Assembly: GCF_003432385.1 (NCBI RefSeq)
Contig: NZ_CP031841.1
Location: forward strand, 3,139,579 to 3,203,578
Reading direction: 5' to 3'
From: Breoghania sp. L-A4
GTDB taxonomy: Bacteria > Pseudomonadota > Alphaproteobacteria > Rhizobiales > Stappiaceae
Length of the DNA: 64,000 nucleotides
The notes under the pieces are model-generated. The model was given only the letters and a program-made list of their open reading frames with translations. It was not told the DNA's origin and did not search any database. A program made the translations under genes and the position numbers. Below are positions 34,951 through 43,400 of the stretch, piece by piece (within the stretch, counting starts at the first letter, position 1; every line of letters starts with the position of its first letter).

Positions 34951-36477
34951 TCACATACCGTTGCGCTGGAGCTCGAGGATCGCTGCGGCGAAGCTAGAAG
35001 CCTCGGGGGCGCGGGGAGCCGCCAAAGCGCTTGGCGGTGCCAGTGCCTCCTGCAGGATCGCCATGACTTCACGCAGCAACATCAACTCGTCCGTGCCGCT
35101 ACCGTGTGCGCCGTGACCTCCGTGGTCGCCGCCGCCTCCAGCCCCAGGCCAGTCAAACGGGTCCGCCTTACGTACCCACCGCCCAGGCGCGAACCAGTTG
35201 AGACCCCGCACCTGCTGCGCCTGTACCTCTCCGGGATGAATTGCCTCATGAGCTGCGAACCAGACATCGACGCAGTCGTCCACCCAGCCGTGGAGTTTCC
35301 AGAAGATCGGGTTAACGTGGCTGCTATGAAAGTCGCCGAGGTAGTCGTACTCGGGTCGGTTCCACTTCGCTGAGATGTCAAACGCCGGCCGCACCGCCGG
35401 CGCGCCCGTCTCAGGATCGCGCGAGGTGCTGGCCCAACGCATGTGCATCCAATTATGGACAGTGAATTCGATCAGGTTGCCGTAGGCGCCAAGGGTCTGG
35501 GTCGCCGCGAAAGCTGAGCTACGCAGCCGTGTAGCGAGCATACCGAGGTTGAGTTGGAACCCTGTCGCCGACTTGTTAAATAGAAAAAACTCGGAATTTC
35601 CAGTCTGCTGCATAAACTCTTCGGTGGCCGGCGGCACCATTACACCGGAGTTCTCAAGGTCGATTACAAATCCTACGCGGCCCGTCTGCTGGTCCAACTC
35701 AGTCTTGTAGGCAATCTGCGGCCCTAGCGCCGCTGGGATGTCAACCCAAGGAGCGGGCGGTGTCATGCTCGCATCCTCGTAGACCTTGTTAAGCATCCGC
35801 ACCATGCGGCGGTGCATGTACAAGAAGTCCTCACCGGCACCGTTGGACAGGTCCAGACCACCGGCTTGACGGAACGGTGGATCCTTGATGTCCCACCCCT
35901 TCGCGGCCAGGCGTGCGCGCACGTCCGCGGTCATCCCAGGGTCCCACCATGCGCCTCGCAGCATATGCCAGACTGTGTGCCGCAGGCGATGGACTTCATC
36001 CGCCAGCATCGCGATAGCATCGGGGATTAGGGCCACGCCCTCAATCTCGCGCGGCTCGACGAAGTCGCGCTTGACAGCGATGAAGCTTGCCGTTGCGCCG
36101 GCGACGGCTGTTCCGTGGTCTGCATCCCGCACCACCGTACCGACCAACGTAGGGCGCTGTGCCGGGCTGGCGTTTTCCCACGCATGGCCGGTCCGACAGC
36201 GGTAGGAGTAGCGGAACTCGGCCACGTCGGTGTCCGCCCGACCGGCACCAGAGAGCGACAGGTCGCCCCCCGAATCGGTTTGGCCGGTGATGTCGAGAAT
36301 CGCCTTCGCCGGAGCCACCGGATCGGCCGGAAAGCGCAGTTCCCCGGTAATGGCTCCGTCGGGCTGGACCCGCAGGAATAGCTCGCCCTCGGCCCAGAGA
36401 ATTTCGGCGGGGCTACCTGTGGGCCGGTCGAGGAAGCTGCGATAGGTGTAGGTGCCGGTGAGATGCTCAAACGCCAT
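34951..36477 (-). CDS. Type-3 copper (tyrosinase/PvdP-like) protein (508 aa)
   Basis: Predicted binuclear copper oxidase. The CuA-like helix is FLYMHRRMVRMLNKVYE, comparable to the WHRxxL...FE motif of tyrosinases, with an upstream RHTVWHML. The CuB-like site is VHNWMHMRW (HxxxH, about 341-345) and SSHVNPIFWKLHGWVDD (about 386-402), equivalent to DPIFWLHH. A beta-rich N-terminal domain (1-110) precedes it. Near 446-461 is a His/Gly-rich loop, DHGGHGAHG, that may load copper. No signal peptide. Start ATG 36477 lies 11 bases after the protease gene stop. Substrate unknown; phenol or peptidyl-tyrosine oxidation is the family expectation. Confidence 0.7.
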   Translation of the reverse strand: MAFEHLTGTYTYRSFLDRPTGSPAEILWAEGELFLRVQPDGAITGELRFPADPVAPAKAILDITGQTDSGGDLSLSGAGRADTDVAEFRYSYRCRTGHAWENASPAQRPTLVGTVVRDADHGTAVAGATASFIAVKRDFVEPREIEGVALIPDAIAMLADEVHRLRHTVWHMLRGAWWDPGMTADVRARLAAKGWDIKDPPFRQAGGLDLSNGAGEDFLYMHRRMVRMLNKVYEDASMTPPAPWVDIPAALGPQIAYKTELDQQTGRVGFVIDLENSGVMVPPATEEFMQQTGNSEFFLFNKSATGFQLNLGMLATRLRSSAFAATQTLGAYGNLIEFTVHNWMHMRWASTSRDPETGAPAVRPAFDISAKWNRPEYDYLGDFHSSHVNPIFWKLHGWVDDCVDVWFAAHEAIHPGEVQAQQVRGLNWFAPGRWVRKADPFDWPGAGGGGDHGGHGAHGSGTDELMLLREVMAILQEALAPPSALAAPRAPEASSFAAAILELQRNGM

Positions 36478-36488
36478 CGCCGCCTCTC

Positions 36489-37316
36489 TCAGCGCAGGAC
36501 GTCGCGCGCAGCGGCCAGTGGGAAGGGAAGCTGTGCGGCTGGCGACTGACGGAACGAGCTGTAGGGCCGGAACAGCCGGATCGGGGTGCCATTGACGTGT
36601 GTCAGAAGTCCCGTCCAAACCGCTTGGTACAGTTTTATCAAATCTTCACGGTCGGTTTTGGTCAGGGTGCTATCGGAGCCGTAGTTCATGATGGTGAAGC
36701 GATTGTGGGTGCCAAACACCTCGCTGGGGAATGCGGTTTCGCTAACGTTAGCGAAGAAATGCCTTAGCCCGAACACGTGCCCGAGCTCGTGTGCCATCGT
36801 CTCGACCTGCTCAGCTCGGTCCTGCTGAAGCATGCGCGGGAATACGACTATCTCGTGCTGGCCGGCATCGGGGAAGAACGCCCGCGCTAGAGTACACCCA
36901 ACAGCGTTGCAGTTGTCTTGGGCCGAGACGACGATCTCGAAATCCCACGGGTCGCTAGTTTCCGAGAAGCGCACCGGAATCGCGTTGCCCCAGGCGAGCA
37001 GCGCCTCGCCTAGGAGGTCGCGCATGTAGGACTTGACCGCCTCGGGATCTTGAAATGCCAACAGCGACTGCTCTTGGAAGCGCCAATTGAGGGTGACGTC
37101 GGTGTCCCATAACGGGATGAATCCCTTGGTAGCGTCGAGTACCAGTTCCAATGGCGAGCGGTTTTTCGGATTTGGATATCCTCGCGTCTCGGTCTCGCAG
37201 CGAGCACCGCCGTGGTATATGTGGGTAACGCCCTCGAGCCGGTCCCTCGCGGCGGTATCCGTTGCCAAATCGAACTGGCCCAGCGTCTTCTTCGACTTCC
37301 CCGTCCTCTTCGCCAT
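36489..37316 (-). CDS. Matrixin-like zinc metalloprotease (275 aa)
   Basis: Zinc protease of the metzincin type: HELGHVFGLRHFF (HExxHxxGxxH) at about residues 185-197, followed by the Met-turn TIMNYGS about 30 residues later. Start ATG at 37316 was chosen because GAGGGGG lies seven bases upstream; the first 15 residues are lysine-rich (MAKRTGKSKKTLGQFD) rather than a Sec signal, so it may act in the cytosol or use another exporter. It is the first gene of the minus-strand set protease - copper protein - ferritin-like - unknown. It may process a peptide substrate or the neighbouring enzyme; this is inference. Confidence 0.75.
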   Translation of the reverse strand: MAKRTGKSKKTLGQFDLATDTAARDRLEGVTHIYHGGARCETETRGYPNPKNRSPLELVLDATKGFIPLWDTDVTLNWRFQEQSLLAFQDPEAVKSYMRDLLGEALLAWGNAIPVRFSETSDPWDFEIVVSAQDNCNAVGCTLARAFFPDAGQHEIVVFPRMLQQDRAEQVETMAHELGHVFGLRHFFANVSETAFPSEVFGTHNRFTIMNYGSDSTLTKTDREDLIKLYQAVWTGLLTHVNGTPIRLFRPYSSFRQSPAAQLPFPLAAARDVLR

Positions 37317-37858
37317 TTGCTGCCCCCTCTGTCCCACCCTACGAAGTATGTCGACCCGCGCGTAGGAGCCGGATCTAAGCTCGGTCAGAGTGGACGCTCA
37401 ACAAGGCGTGGGCGAGGAAGTCCTCTCCGGTTGTTGTGCGACCACGTCCCTTGATCGAGGTACGACTGCCTAGTCTGTCATGTTACTCTATCAGACAGCG
37501 ATTGTCCGATCACTAAGCAATAGGTCGGTCTCCTTTCTCAACACCGCCAGCAAGAGGAGACCGTCTGGAGTCGGCCCCAATCCGGCCGTTCGCGCATTTT
37601 TCAACAAAAGACCTCTTCTCGCCCCTTCTGTAATCAAGCGCCATGCAGCGCGATGGCGCCAATGAAGATCCAAATCCATCACTCCATTAAGCCGTCACAT
37701 TAGGCCAATTTGTAACGTCCCACATCGCGCGCTGGGCTTTTGAGCCAACATCGTGCTGCCAATCAAACCGGGCGCTTTTCAACATTCGTCTGCCGCCTTC
37801 ACCGTCAGCATCCCTCCAGCACGCCGGCCACGAGTTCAATTGCTGCCTTCGATTGATT
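37317..37858. other. Gene-poor interval between cargo and integrase module
   Basis: Lower-GC DNA with only short, unconvincing frames on both strands. It should hold the promoter of the minus-strand protease operon. No repeat or tRNA was found. Confidence 0.5.
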
Positions 37859-37874
37859 GCGGTTTATAAACCGC
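37859..37874. promoter_or_regulatory. Operator 3, same sequence class as the CI operators
   Basis: GCGGTTTATAAACCGC is a perfect palindrome whose arms match operators 1 and 2. Centre-to-centre distance to operator 4 is 29 bp. Confidence 0.8.
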
Positions 37875-37887
37875 TTTATGATTTGAC

Positions 37888-37903
37888 GCGGTTATAATAC
37901 CGC
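37888..37903. promoter_or_regulatory. Operator 4 containing a TATAAT box
   Basis: GCGGTTATAATACCGC carries TATAAT (37893-37898) as its spacer, so repressor binding would cover a likely -10 element of the rightward integrase-module promoter. No good -35 box is seen at the usual distance. Confidence 0.75.
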
Positions 37904-37940
37904 ATTACGGTCGTCCTCTGTCACACGAGGGCTATTTTAA

Positions 37941-38183
37941 ATGACCATCAAATCCAGAGCGCCTGCCGTCGAAAAGTCCCCCTCCGAGGATCTTTTTGCA
38001 GTTACGCAAGAAACCCCAATTGAGCCGCTCAACGCGCTTGAAGATGAGGCGTTGGCGTATCGGAGTGCGGCAACCCGATTAGCAGATGACATTGCCCGCC
38101 TGATAGATCTCGGAATATTTGAGCATCCAGCCAAGACCTCAGTGGAGCGCAACCCTTCATTTGCGGGATCGCGCAATGCGTGA
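37941..38183 (+). CDS. First gene of the integrase module, hypothetical (80 aa)
   Basis: Begins MTIKSRAPAVEKSPSEDLFA, 37 bases after operator 4, so it is the first gene under that promoter. The second half is a predicted amphipathic helix (DEALAYRSAATRLADDIARL). No family recognised. Its stop overlaps the start of the next small gene. Confidence 0.5.
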   Translation: MTIKSRAPAVEKSPSEDLFAVTQETPIEPLNALEDEALAYRSAATRLADDIARLIDLGIFEHPAKTSVERNPSFAGSRNA

Positions 38184-38313
38184 ACACCCTCTCGCGCCCG
38201 TTCTGATCGCGGGCTGCCGATCCGGACACGGTCAACCGTGCCAGGCCAACCTGACATTAGAAATCGATACCAGTCAGATCTCCGCAGCGGCCCAGGCGGA
38301 GGTTGTCGAATAG
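38176..38313 (+). CDS. Small prophage ORF (45 aa)
   Basis: ATG 38176 overlaps the end of the 80-aa gene (ATGCGTGA). Begins MREHPLAPVLIAGCRSGHGQ and ends in AAQAEVVE. Overlap with both neighbours supports translation. Function unknown. Confidence 0.4.
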   Translation: MREHPLAPVLIAGCRSGHGQPCQANLTLEIDTSQISAAAQAEVVE

Positions 38314-38315
38314 CC

Positions 38316-38876
38316 ATGCCCGGACGCCCAACCCGAGTTGAACAAGCCCACATCGCCCCCACGGTCACGGGTGCCCACGAGGGCGGACTGGAAGTGTCCG
38401 GTGTTGGGCCCCGCGAGGACCGCACCATAGTCGTCCCCTCCAATGCGCAGCGAGATATCTCCTGCCCCTGTCGCATCTCACGGTGTTTCCGACGTGGCAA
38501 CTGCGCTCAGCAGCGCTTACCGGACAACCCGCCCGACCCGTCAGAGTTCTTCACCCGCTTACAACGCCACTCCGCCCGACTTGGAGTTCTCCAAGGCGCC
38601 GCCGCTTGCGAGACAAGGTACGCTGACATGGTTGTTCCAGTCCTACAAGGTGAGCTCCGCCTTTGCCGCACTAGCAGCATCAAGCTTCCATTGCGGCTTT
38701 GCGACGAGAGCATCGGCGTCATTCTCGATGCCGACGGTGCCGACATCCTAACGGTCGACATCGATCGCACGAGGGATGACCTGGGAGCGGCCGAAATCGC
38801 GCGGTGGGTCATGACCACCATTAACACCAACCTAGGCGCCCAGGCGGCCGCAGCAGGCCACGGGAACGCAGCTTGA
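38316..38876 (+). CDS. Mosaic prophage ORF before excisionase (up to 186 aa)
   Basis: The frame opens with MPGRPTRVEQAHIAPTVTGA and ends with LRLCDESIGVILDADGADIL...TVDIDRTRDDLGAAEIARWV, the latter resembling small conserved proteins that precede excisionase in alphaproteobacterial prophages. The middle (Cys/Arg-rich) looks out of frame. In another frame, 38540-38690 encodes GTLTWLFQSYKVSSAFAALA, similar to the start of a tyrosine-recombinase core-binding domain. The region is probably a recombination patchwork; only the last 80 residues are likely functional. Confidence 0.4.
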   Translation: MPGRPTRVEQAHIAPTVTGAHEGGLEVSGVGPREDRTIVVPSNAQRDISCPCRISRCFRRGNCAQQRLPDNPPDPSEFFTRLQRHSARLGVLQGAAACETRYADMVVPVLQGELRLCRTSSIKLPLRLCDESIGVILDADGADILTVDIDRTRDDLGAAEIARWVMTTINTNLGAQAAAAGHGNAA

Positions 38877-38904
38877 TGGGCAGCAACACGAAAATGGAGG
38901 GCAA

Positions 38905-39174
38905 ATGAAGGGCCGAGCCGCATATACGCCAGATGAAATCGCCGCCCGCTGGGGCTGCTCCGCGAACACTGTGCGCGCGATGATCCGAAGTGGTGAATTG
39001 CCGGGTTTCAAACTTGGCGGACGGCTGTATCGTGTCCCCATTAACGCGGTTGAGGAACGAGAAAAATGCGAGCCTACAGGCCGGTCAAGCACCGAGGAAA
39101 GTGGTGTGTCGAGTATTACGACGACCTGGGAATCCGCCATAGACCTACGACTGGCACGGATGACCGGGCGCTAG
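38905..39174 (+). CDS. xis: Excisionase-family DNA-binding protein (89 aa)
   Basis: ATG 38905 follows GGAGGGCAA. Residues 6-50 form a MerR/HTH_17 helix-turn-helix (YTPDEIAARWGCSANTVRAM, then RSGELPGFKLGGRLYRVPI), the classic excisionase/AlpA-like fold that bends att DNA and directs integrase to excision. It overlaps the integrase gene by 109 bases. Its tail (SAIDLRLARMTGR) is like that of other alphaproteobacterial excisionases. Confidence 0.8.
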   Translation: MKGRAAYTPDEIAARWGCSANTVRAMIRSGELPGFKLGGRLYRVPINAVEEREKCEPTGRSSTEESGVSSITTTWESAIDLRLARMTGR

Positions 39175-40085
39175 CGGATCAGATCATTCCTCGCATTATT
39201 GCGGCTCTTGAGAGGCCCGCAGGTCGTGTCTGGACCGTCGCTGAAATCTGGGATCGATGCCGCGCAGACAAAGAAGCCCAAGGACAGGTGACCGCCACAA
39301 ATATGAAGTTCCATTGGGTCGCCTTGGAATCGTTCTTTGGGAACAAGTCTCCCGATGCCATCACAATTCAAGACTGCCGCACTTATGGCGCACAACGCCT
39401 TGAACAAGGCAAGTCAATCGGCACCGTCGTTGCTGAGTTGAAGCATTTACGTCTCGCACTTGGATGGGCGAGAAAGCATTCAATGATCCAAGCTACCCCA
39501 TTCGTTGAGGTTCCATCAAGTCCAGAGCCCAGAGATCGATACCTCACACGAAGCGAATTTGAACGTTTATACGACTGCGCCATCATGCCGCACATACAGC
39601 TTTCGCTTGAGCTTTTGATAGCTACGGGGGCTCGTGTTGATGCTATTCTTGGACTTACTTGGAGTAGAGTTGATTTGGAGCGGCGAAAAATTCATCTCGC
39701 AGACCCGTTCACTAGCCGGCGCATGAAAGGGCGGGCATCCATCATGATCCAGGACGACCTACTGCCGGTCCTCGTCACGGCGCACCAGAACCGGACTTGC
39801 GAATTCGTAATTGAGCGCGGAGGCGACCGGTTGAAATCCATCCGGCGGGGCATCGACAGCGCGGCGAAGCGAGCGGGACTTGAAGGCGTGTCGCCTCACG
39901 TCATTCGCCACACTGCAGCGGTCTGGATGGCGGAAGACAATGTGCCGATGGAAGAAATCGCCCAATACCTTGGCCATCGAGACGTGAACACAACACGTAA
40001 GGTCTACGCGCGATTTTCACCTGAGCATCTGGCGAAAGCGGGCAGGTCCCTTTCGTGGCGGACCCGGGCGGAACGAGAGATATGA
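39066..40085 (+). CDS. int: Tyrosine recombinase/integrase (339 aa)
   Basis: Phage-type integrase. Catalytic residues are all visible: Arg190 (TGARVDAIL), probable Lys221 (RMKGRAS), His278 and Arg281 (HVIRHTAA), His304 (LGHRDVNTT) and Tyr314 (RKVYARF). The N-terminal AP2-like arm-binding part is short (MRAYRPVKHRGKWCVEYYDD), followed by a SAM-like core-binding domain at about 55-145. It reads toward a 3' tRNA-Pro(GGG) fragment 145 bases downstream, its presumed attachment site. The gene looks intact, so the element may still excise if both att sites exist. Confidence 0.9.
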   Translation: MRAYRPVKHRGKWCVEYYDDLGIRHRPTTGTDDRALADQIIPRIIAALERPAGRVWTVAEIWDRCRADKEAQGQVTATNMKFHWVALESFFGNKSPDAITIQDCRTYGAQRLEQGKSIGTVVAELKHLRLALGWARKHSMIQATPFVEVPSSPEPRDRYLTRSEFERLYDCAIMPHIQLSLELLIATGARVDAILGLTWSRVDLERRKIHLADPFTSRRMKGRASIMIQDDLLPVLVTAHQNRTCEFVIERGGDRLKSIRRGIDSAAKRAGLEGVSPHVIRHTAAVWMAEDNVPMEEIAQYLGHRDVNTTRKVYARFSPEHLAKAGRSLSWRTRAEREI

Positions 40086-40229
40086 ATTTGGGCCAGCATT
40101 CCAGAGTAAAGTGCCCCTTGGTACGCGTGAACCGAAATAGCTTCCGAGAACGTGAACAAATGCAGAATTCTACATAGGATAAAGTGCGCCTCTCGCCATA
40201 CATCAATCACTTAGGTGAGGCACACATTA

Positions 40230-40273
40230 CTGGGGGTCAAGGGTCGTGGGTTCGAATCCCGCCGCTCCGACCA
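40230..40273 (+). other. attR: 3' fragment of tRNA-Pro(GGG)
   Basis: The 44 bases fold as the 3' part of a tRNA: anticodon loop with GGG (40232-40234), T-arm GTGGG-TTCGAAT-CCCGC (40246-40262), acceptor strand CGCTCCG, discriminator A and CCA. The 5' half (expected to begin CGGAGCG) is absent; the preceding bases do not form D-arm or acceptor pairs. This is the usual product of integrase-mediated insertion into a tRNA 3' end, leaving the reconstituted gene at the other end of the element. No intact copy was seen in the window. Confidence 0.8.
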
Positions 40274-40481
40274 TTTTTCTCCAAAAGGATCGATGGTCGG
40301 CCGTCCGCTGAGCAGAGCGGATGCGAAGTCCGGTGGACCAGACCGTTCCCCATCTTCCGATGAACCGGCAACTTTGCTGAAACAGCCCGGACCGCCACGG
40401 ATTCCGGTTTTCCGGCCGCGATCACCAAAACCTCCGATAATAGATCATCGTAGCTGTCGCGCCTCTGCGCGCGGTCTCAGA
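40274..40481. other. Host DNA after attR without a gene
   Basis: Begins with a T5 run immediately after the tRNA CCA (a possible terminator of the original tRNA gene), then GC-rich DNA up to the end of the YhaN-type gene. Confidence 0.45.
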
Positions 40482-43400
40482 CTACGCGCCGCGGCCGGGA
40501 AGCTCGTGCAGGGTCACGCCGTCCTCGCCGCAGACGTCGCGGGCGAGATCGCACAGGTGGCGGTGATGGGTCAGATAGACCACCTGGCCGCGCCTCGACA
40601 TCTCCGACAGCAGCGCGAAGGTCTCCGCCGAGCGGTCGTCGTCGAAGGGCTCGAGAATGTCGTCGGCGAAGAACGGCAGCGCCTCGCGCTTTTCCGTGAA
40701 ATCCGCGTGCCCGGCAATGCGCAGCGCCAGATACAGCTGGAACTGGGTGCCGCGCGACATCTCCGGCGCGACGATCGTCGAGCCGTCGCTGCGCATGCCG
40801 ACCAGCACCTCGCCCTTCTTGCCCTGAGCCGAGAAAAGGCCGGTGAAGCCGCCGCGCGTCATCTTGACGAAGGCGTCGGACGCGCGCCGCATCATGGTGC
40901 TGCGATGGGTTTCGCGGTAGGAGCGCAGTGCCTCCTCGACCAGCAACGCGCCCGCCGACAGGCGCATATAGGCATGAGCCTCATGCTCGATGTCGAGCAG
41001 CAGCACCCGGCGCTGCTCCTCCAGCCGGGCCACCTCGCCGTCCCCGGCGATGGCCTTGAGCGCGGTCTCGGCCGTCTTCCACTCGTGATAGAGCGCCGCG
41101 ACATGCGCTTCCTCGGCCTCGCGCGCGCCCTGCAGCCCGCCCAGTTCCGCGCGCAACGCCGCGATGCTCTCCTCTGTCGGCAGACACTCGGCGAGAGTCG
41201 CGCGCATGGTGGCGGCGTCGACAGCATCCAGCATTGCGACAAGCTGGGTTTCCAGCCGCGCGATATCCCGCTGCAGGCGATGCTTTTCCTCCGAGCGCTT
41301 CAGCGCGGTGCGCAAACCATCGAGATCCTGAGCCGGGATGATGCGTGTCATCTCCGCGATCCGGGCCGCGACGGCCCGCGCCGCGTGACGCGCCTTGGCC
41401 AGCCGCGCCTCCGCCGCCTCCAGTTCACCAATGCGGTCCCTTCGCAGGCGCGCGGCCTCCTCGGCCTGTGAAACACGCCGCCGCAGCGTATCCGCGATGT
41501 CGAGCGGCGTGTCGCCCTCCACGCGTCCTCCAAGGGCTTCGGCGAGCCTGGTCACTTCCGCCGTATACGCCTTGCGGTCCTCGCCCATGGCCTCGACGCG
41601 CAGCCGCAACGCGTCGGCCTCGACCAGCTTGCCCGACACGGTGTCCAGAAGTCCGGCGAGCTCCCTGACCTCGGCCGGCGACGCGGCGCCGATCCAGGTT
41701 GACGCAATGACCTCTTGCCATGCCGCCTCCCAGGCGGCGCGGGCCGCCTCGGCCGCCTCATGACGCTTGTCGCGCGCCTCCGCCTCTCTCGCGGCCTCCT
41801 TGAGGGCGGCTTGCGCCTCGGCGCGCGCCTGCCGCCGCGCGGTCCACGCCGCGATCGCCGCGTCGCAGCGCTCGAGCGCCGCGCGCACATCAAGGGTCTC
41901 GGACGCCCGTCCGTTCATGGCGAGGCCCGCCGCCTCCATCGCCCCGATGAGCATGACCTTGGCGGTCTCGCGCTGACCGTCGACCACCGCAAGCTCGCCC
42001 CGCGCGCGCTCGAGCCCCTCAATCCGGGCAAGCGCCGTGAGCCGTCGCTCCAGCCACACATCGAGGGAGGCCAGCGGCGTGGCCGGCGGCAACCCCAAAC
42101 CTTTCAGAAGATCACCGGCGGCATCCTCATGCGCCTTGAAACGCTGCGCTGCGGCCGCTTGCTTTTCCCGCGCCCGGCCGAGCGCGGCCTCGCAGCGAGC
42201 GAGAGCGACGCCCGCGCGGCGCAAATCCGTGAGTTCCGAAACGAGCCCCAGACGCCGATCCTGGATGCGGTCGCACTCCGCGATGCCGGCTTCAACCGCA
42301 TCCGCGACCGTCTCAAGACGTCCACGCTCCGGCACCGGGTCAGCGGCAAGATCGGCGCGCAAGCCCGCCCACGCGCGATCGCGCACGCCGCGCGCCTCAC
42401 GCGCCGCCGCATCGTCGATCCCGTCCGACGCCCTGGACAGGGCCGCGATCTCGGCCTCATGGGCGGCCTTTTCATCCAGAAGGCGCTCGATGTCACCGGC
42501 CAGAGCCGCCCGATCCTCGCGCAGCGCCGCCCCGCTCTCCTGCAGCTGCTGCAACTGTCCGGCATCCGGCACAGCCAGATCCGCCAGCTCCGCGGGCGCC
42601 CCGCGCCACGGCGCCAGGGCGGCGAGCGCGGCGCCAAGATCGGCTTCCAGCTCATGACACCGGCTTTCCCGCGCCGCCCGCGTGCGGTCGTCAAGGTCCT
42701 CACGAAGATCCCCGATCCGGCGCGTGAAGTCGGCAAGATCCGCAGGCTCATCGGTCTCATTGATCTCTTCCAACGCCTGGGCCGCCGCCGCACGCCGCGC
42801 TCGCGCGGCCCCGGCCTCCTCACGGGCCGTCTCCTCACGGGCAAGCAAACCGGAGCGCTGTTCGATCAGTTCCTGAATGCGCCCCCGCGTGGCTGCCGGC
42901 AGGACGAGACTTTTCGGATCCTCGATGTCGGGACGGCCGAGCCGCGCGCACAAATCCGCGATGTCGCGCTCGATGTGGCGCAATTCGCGCCGACGGTTCT
43001 CGATGTCCTGCGAGGTGCGGTAGCGCGCCTCAAGATCATCCTCACTCAGCCGCTTGACGGCCCTTGCAATGGCCAGCGCCGGCTCGTCGACAACGATGGC
43101 TTCCAGGACCTCTGTGGCTCGTGTCACCGCATCGCCGCATTCACGCAAGCCCGAGCGGGTCGCGGCCTCCGTCACCGCGAGCGTTTCCAGTTCCGCCAGC
43201 CAGCCGTCGGGCGCATCGGGCGCGTCCGCCACCTCCGCCAGCGCCATTTCACGCTCCTGCAATTCCCGCCAGGGGCGCAGCGCGTCGAGCAGCGTCTTGA
43301 GCCGGTCGAGCCGCGCCGTATTGCGGTCGCGCAGCTCCCTGGCCTCAGTGTAATGCGCGCTCCTGGCCGCCTCCTCGCCGCGCAGCGTCTCGAAGGCGCC

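Noticed and set aside
38238-38876. A single 212-residue protein starting at 38238
   Set aside because: The upstream part overlaps a 45-codon gene, and the middle is Cys/Arg-rich without family similarity; a later start and mosaic origin are more likely.
40237-40428. Minus-strand 63-residue frame ending in SGGIRTHDP
   Set aside because: This tail is the well-known false translation of the antisense of a tRNA 3' end; it marks the tRNA fragment, not a protein.
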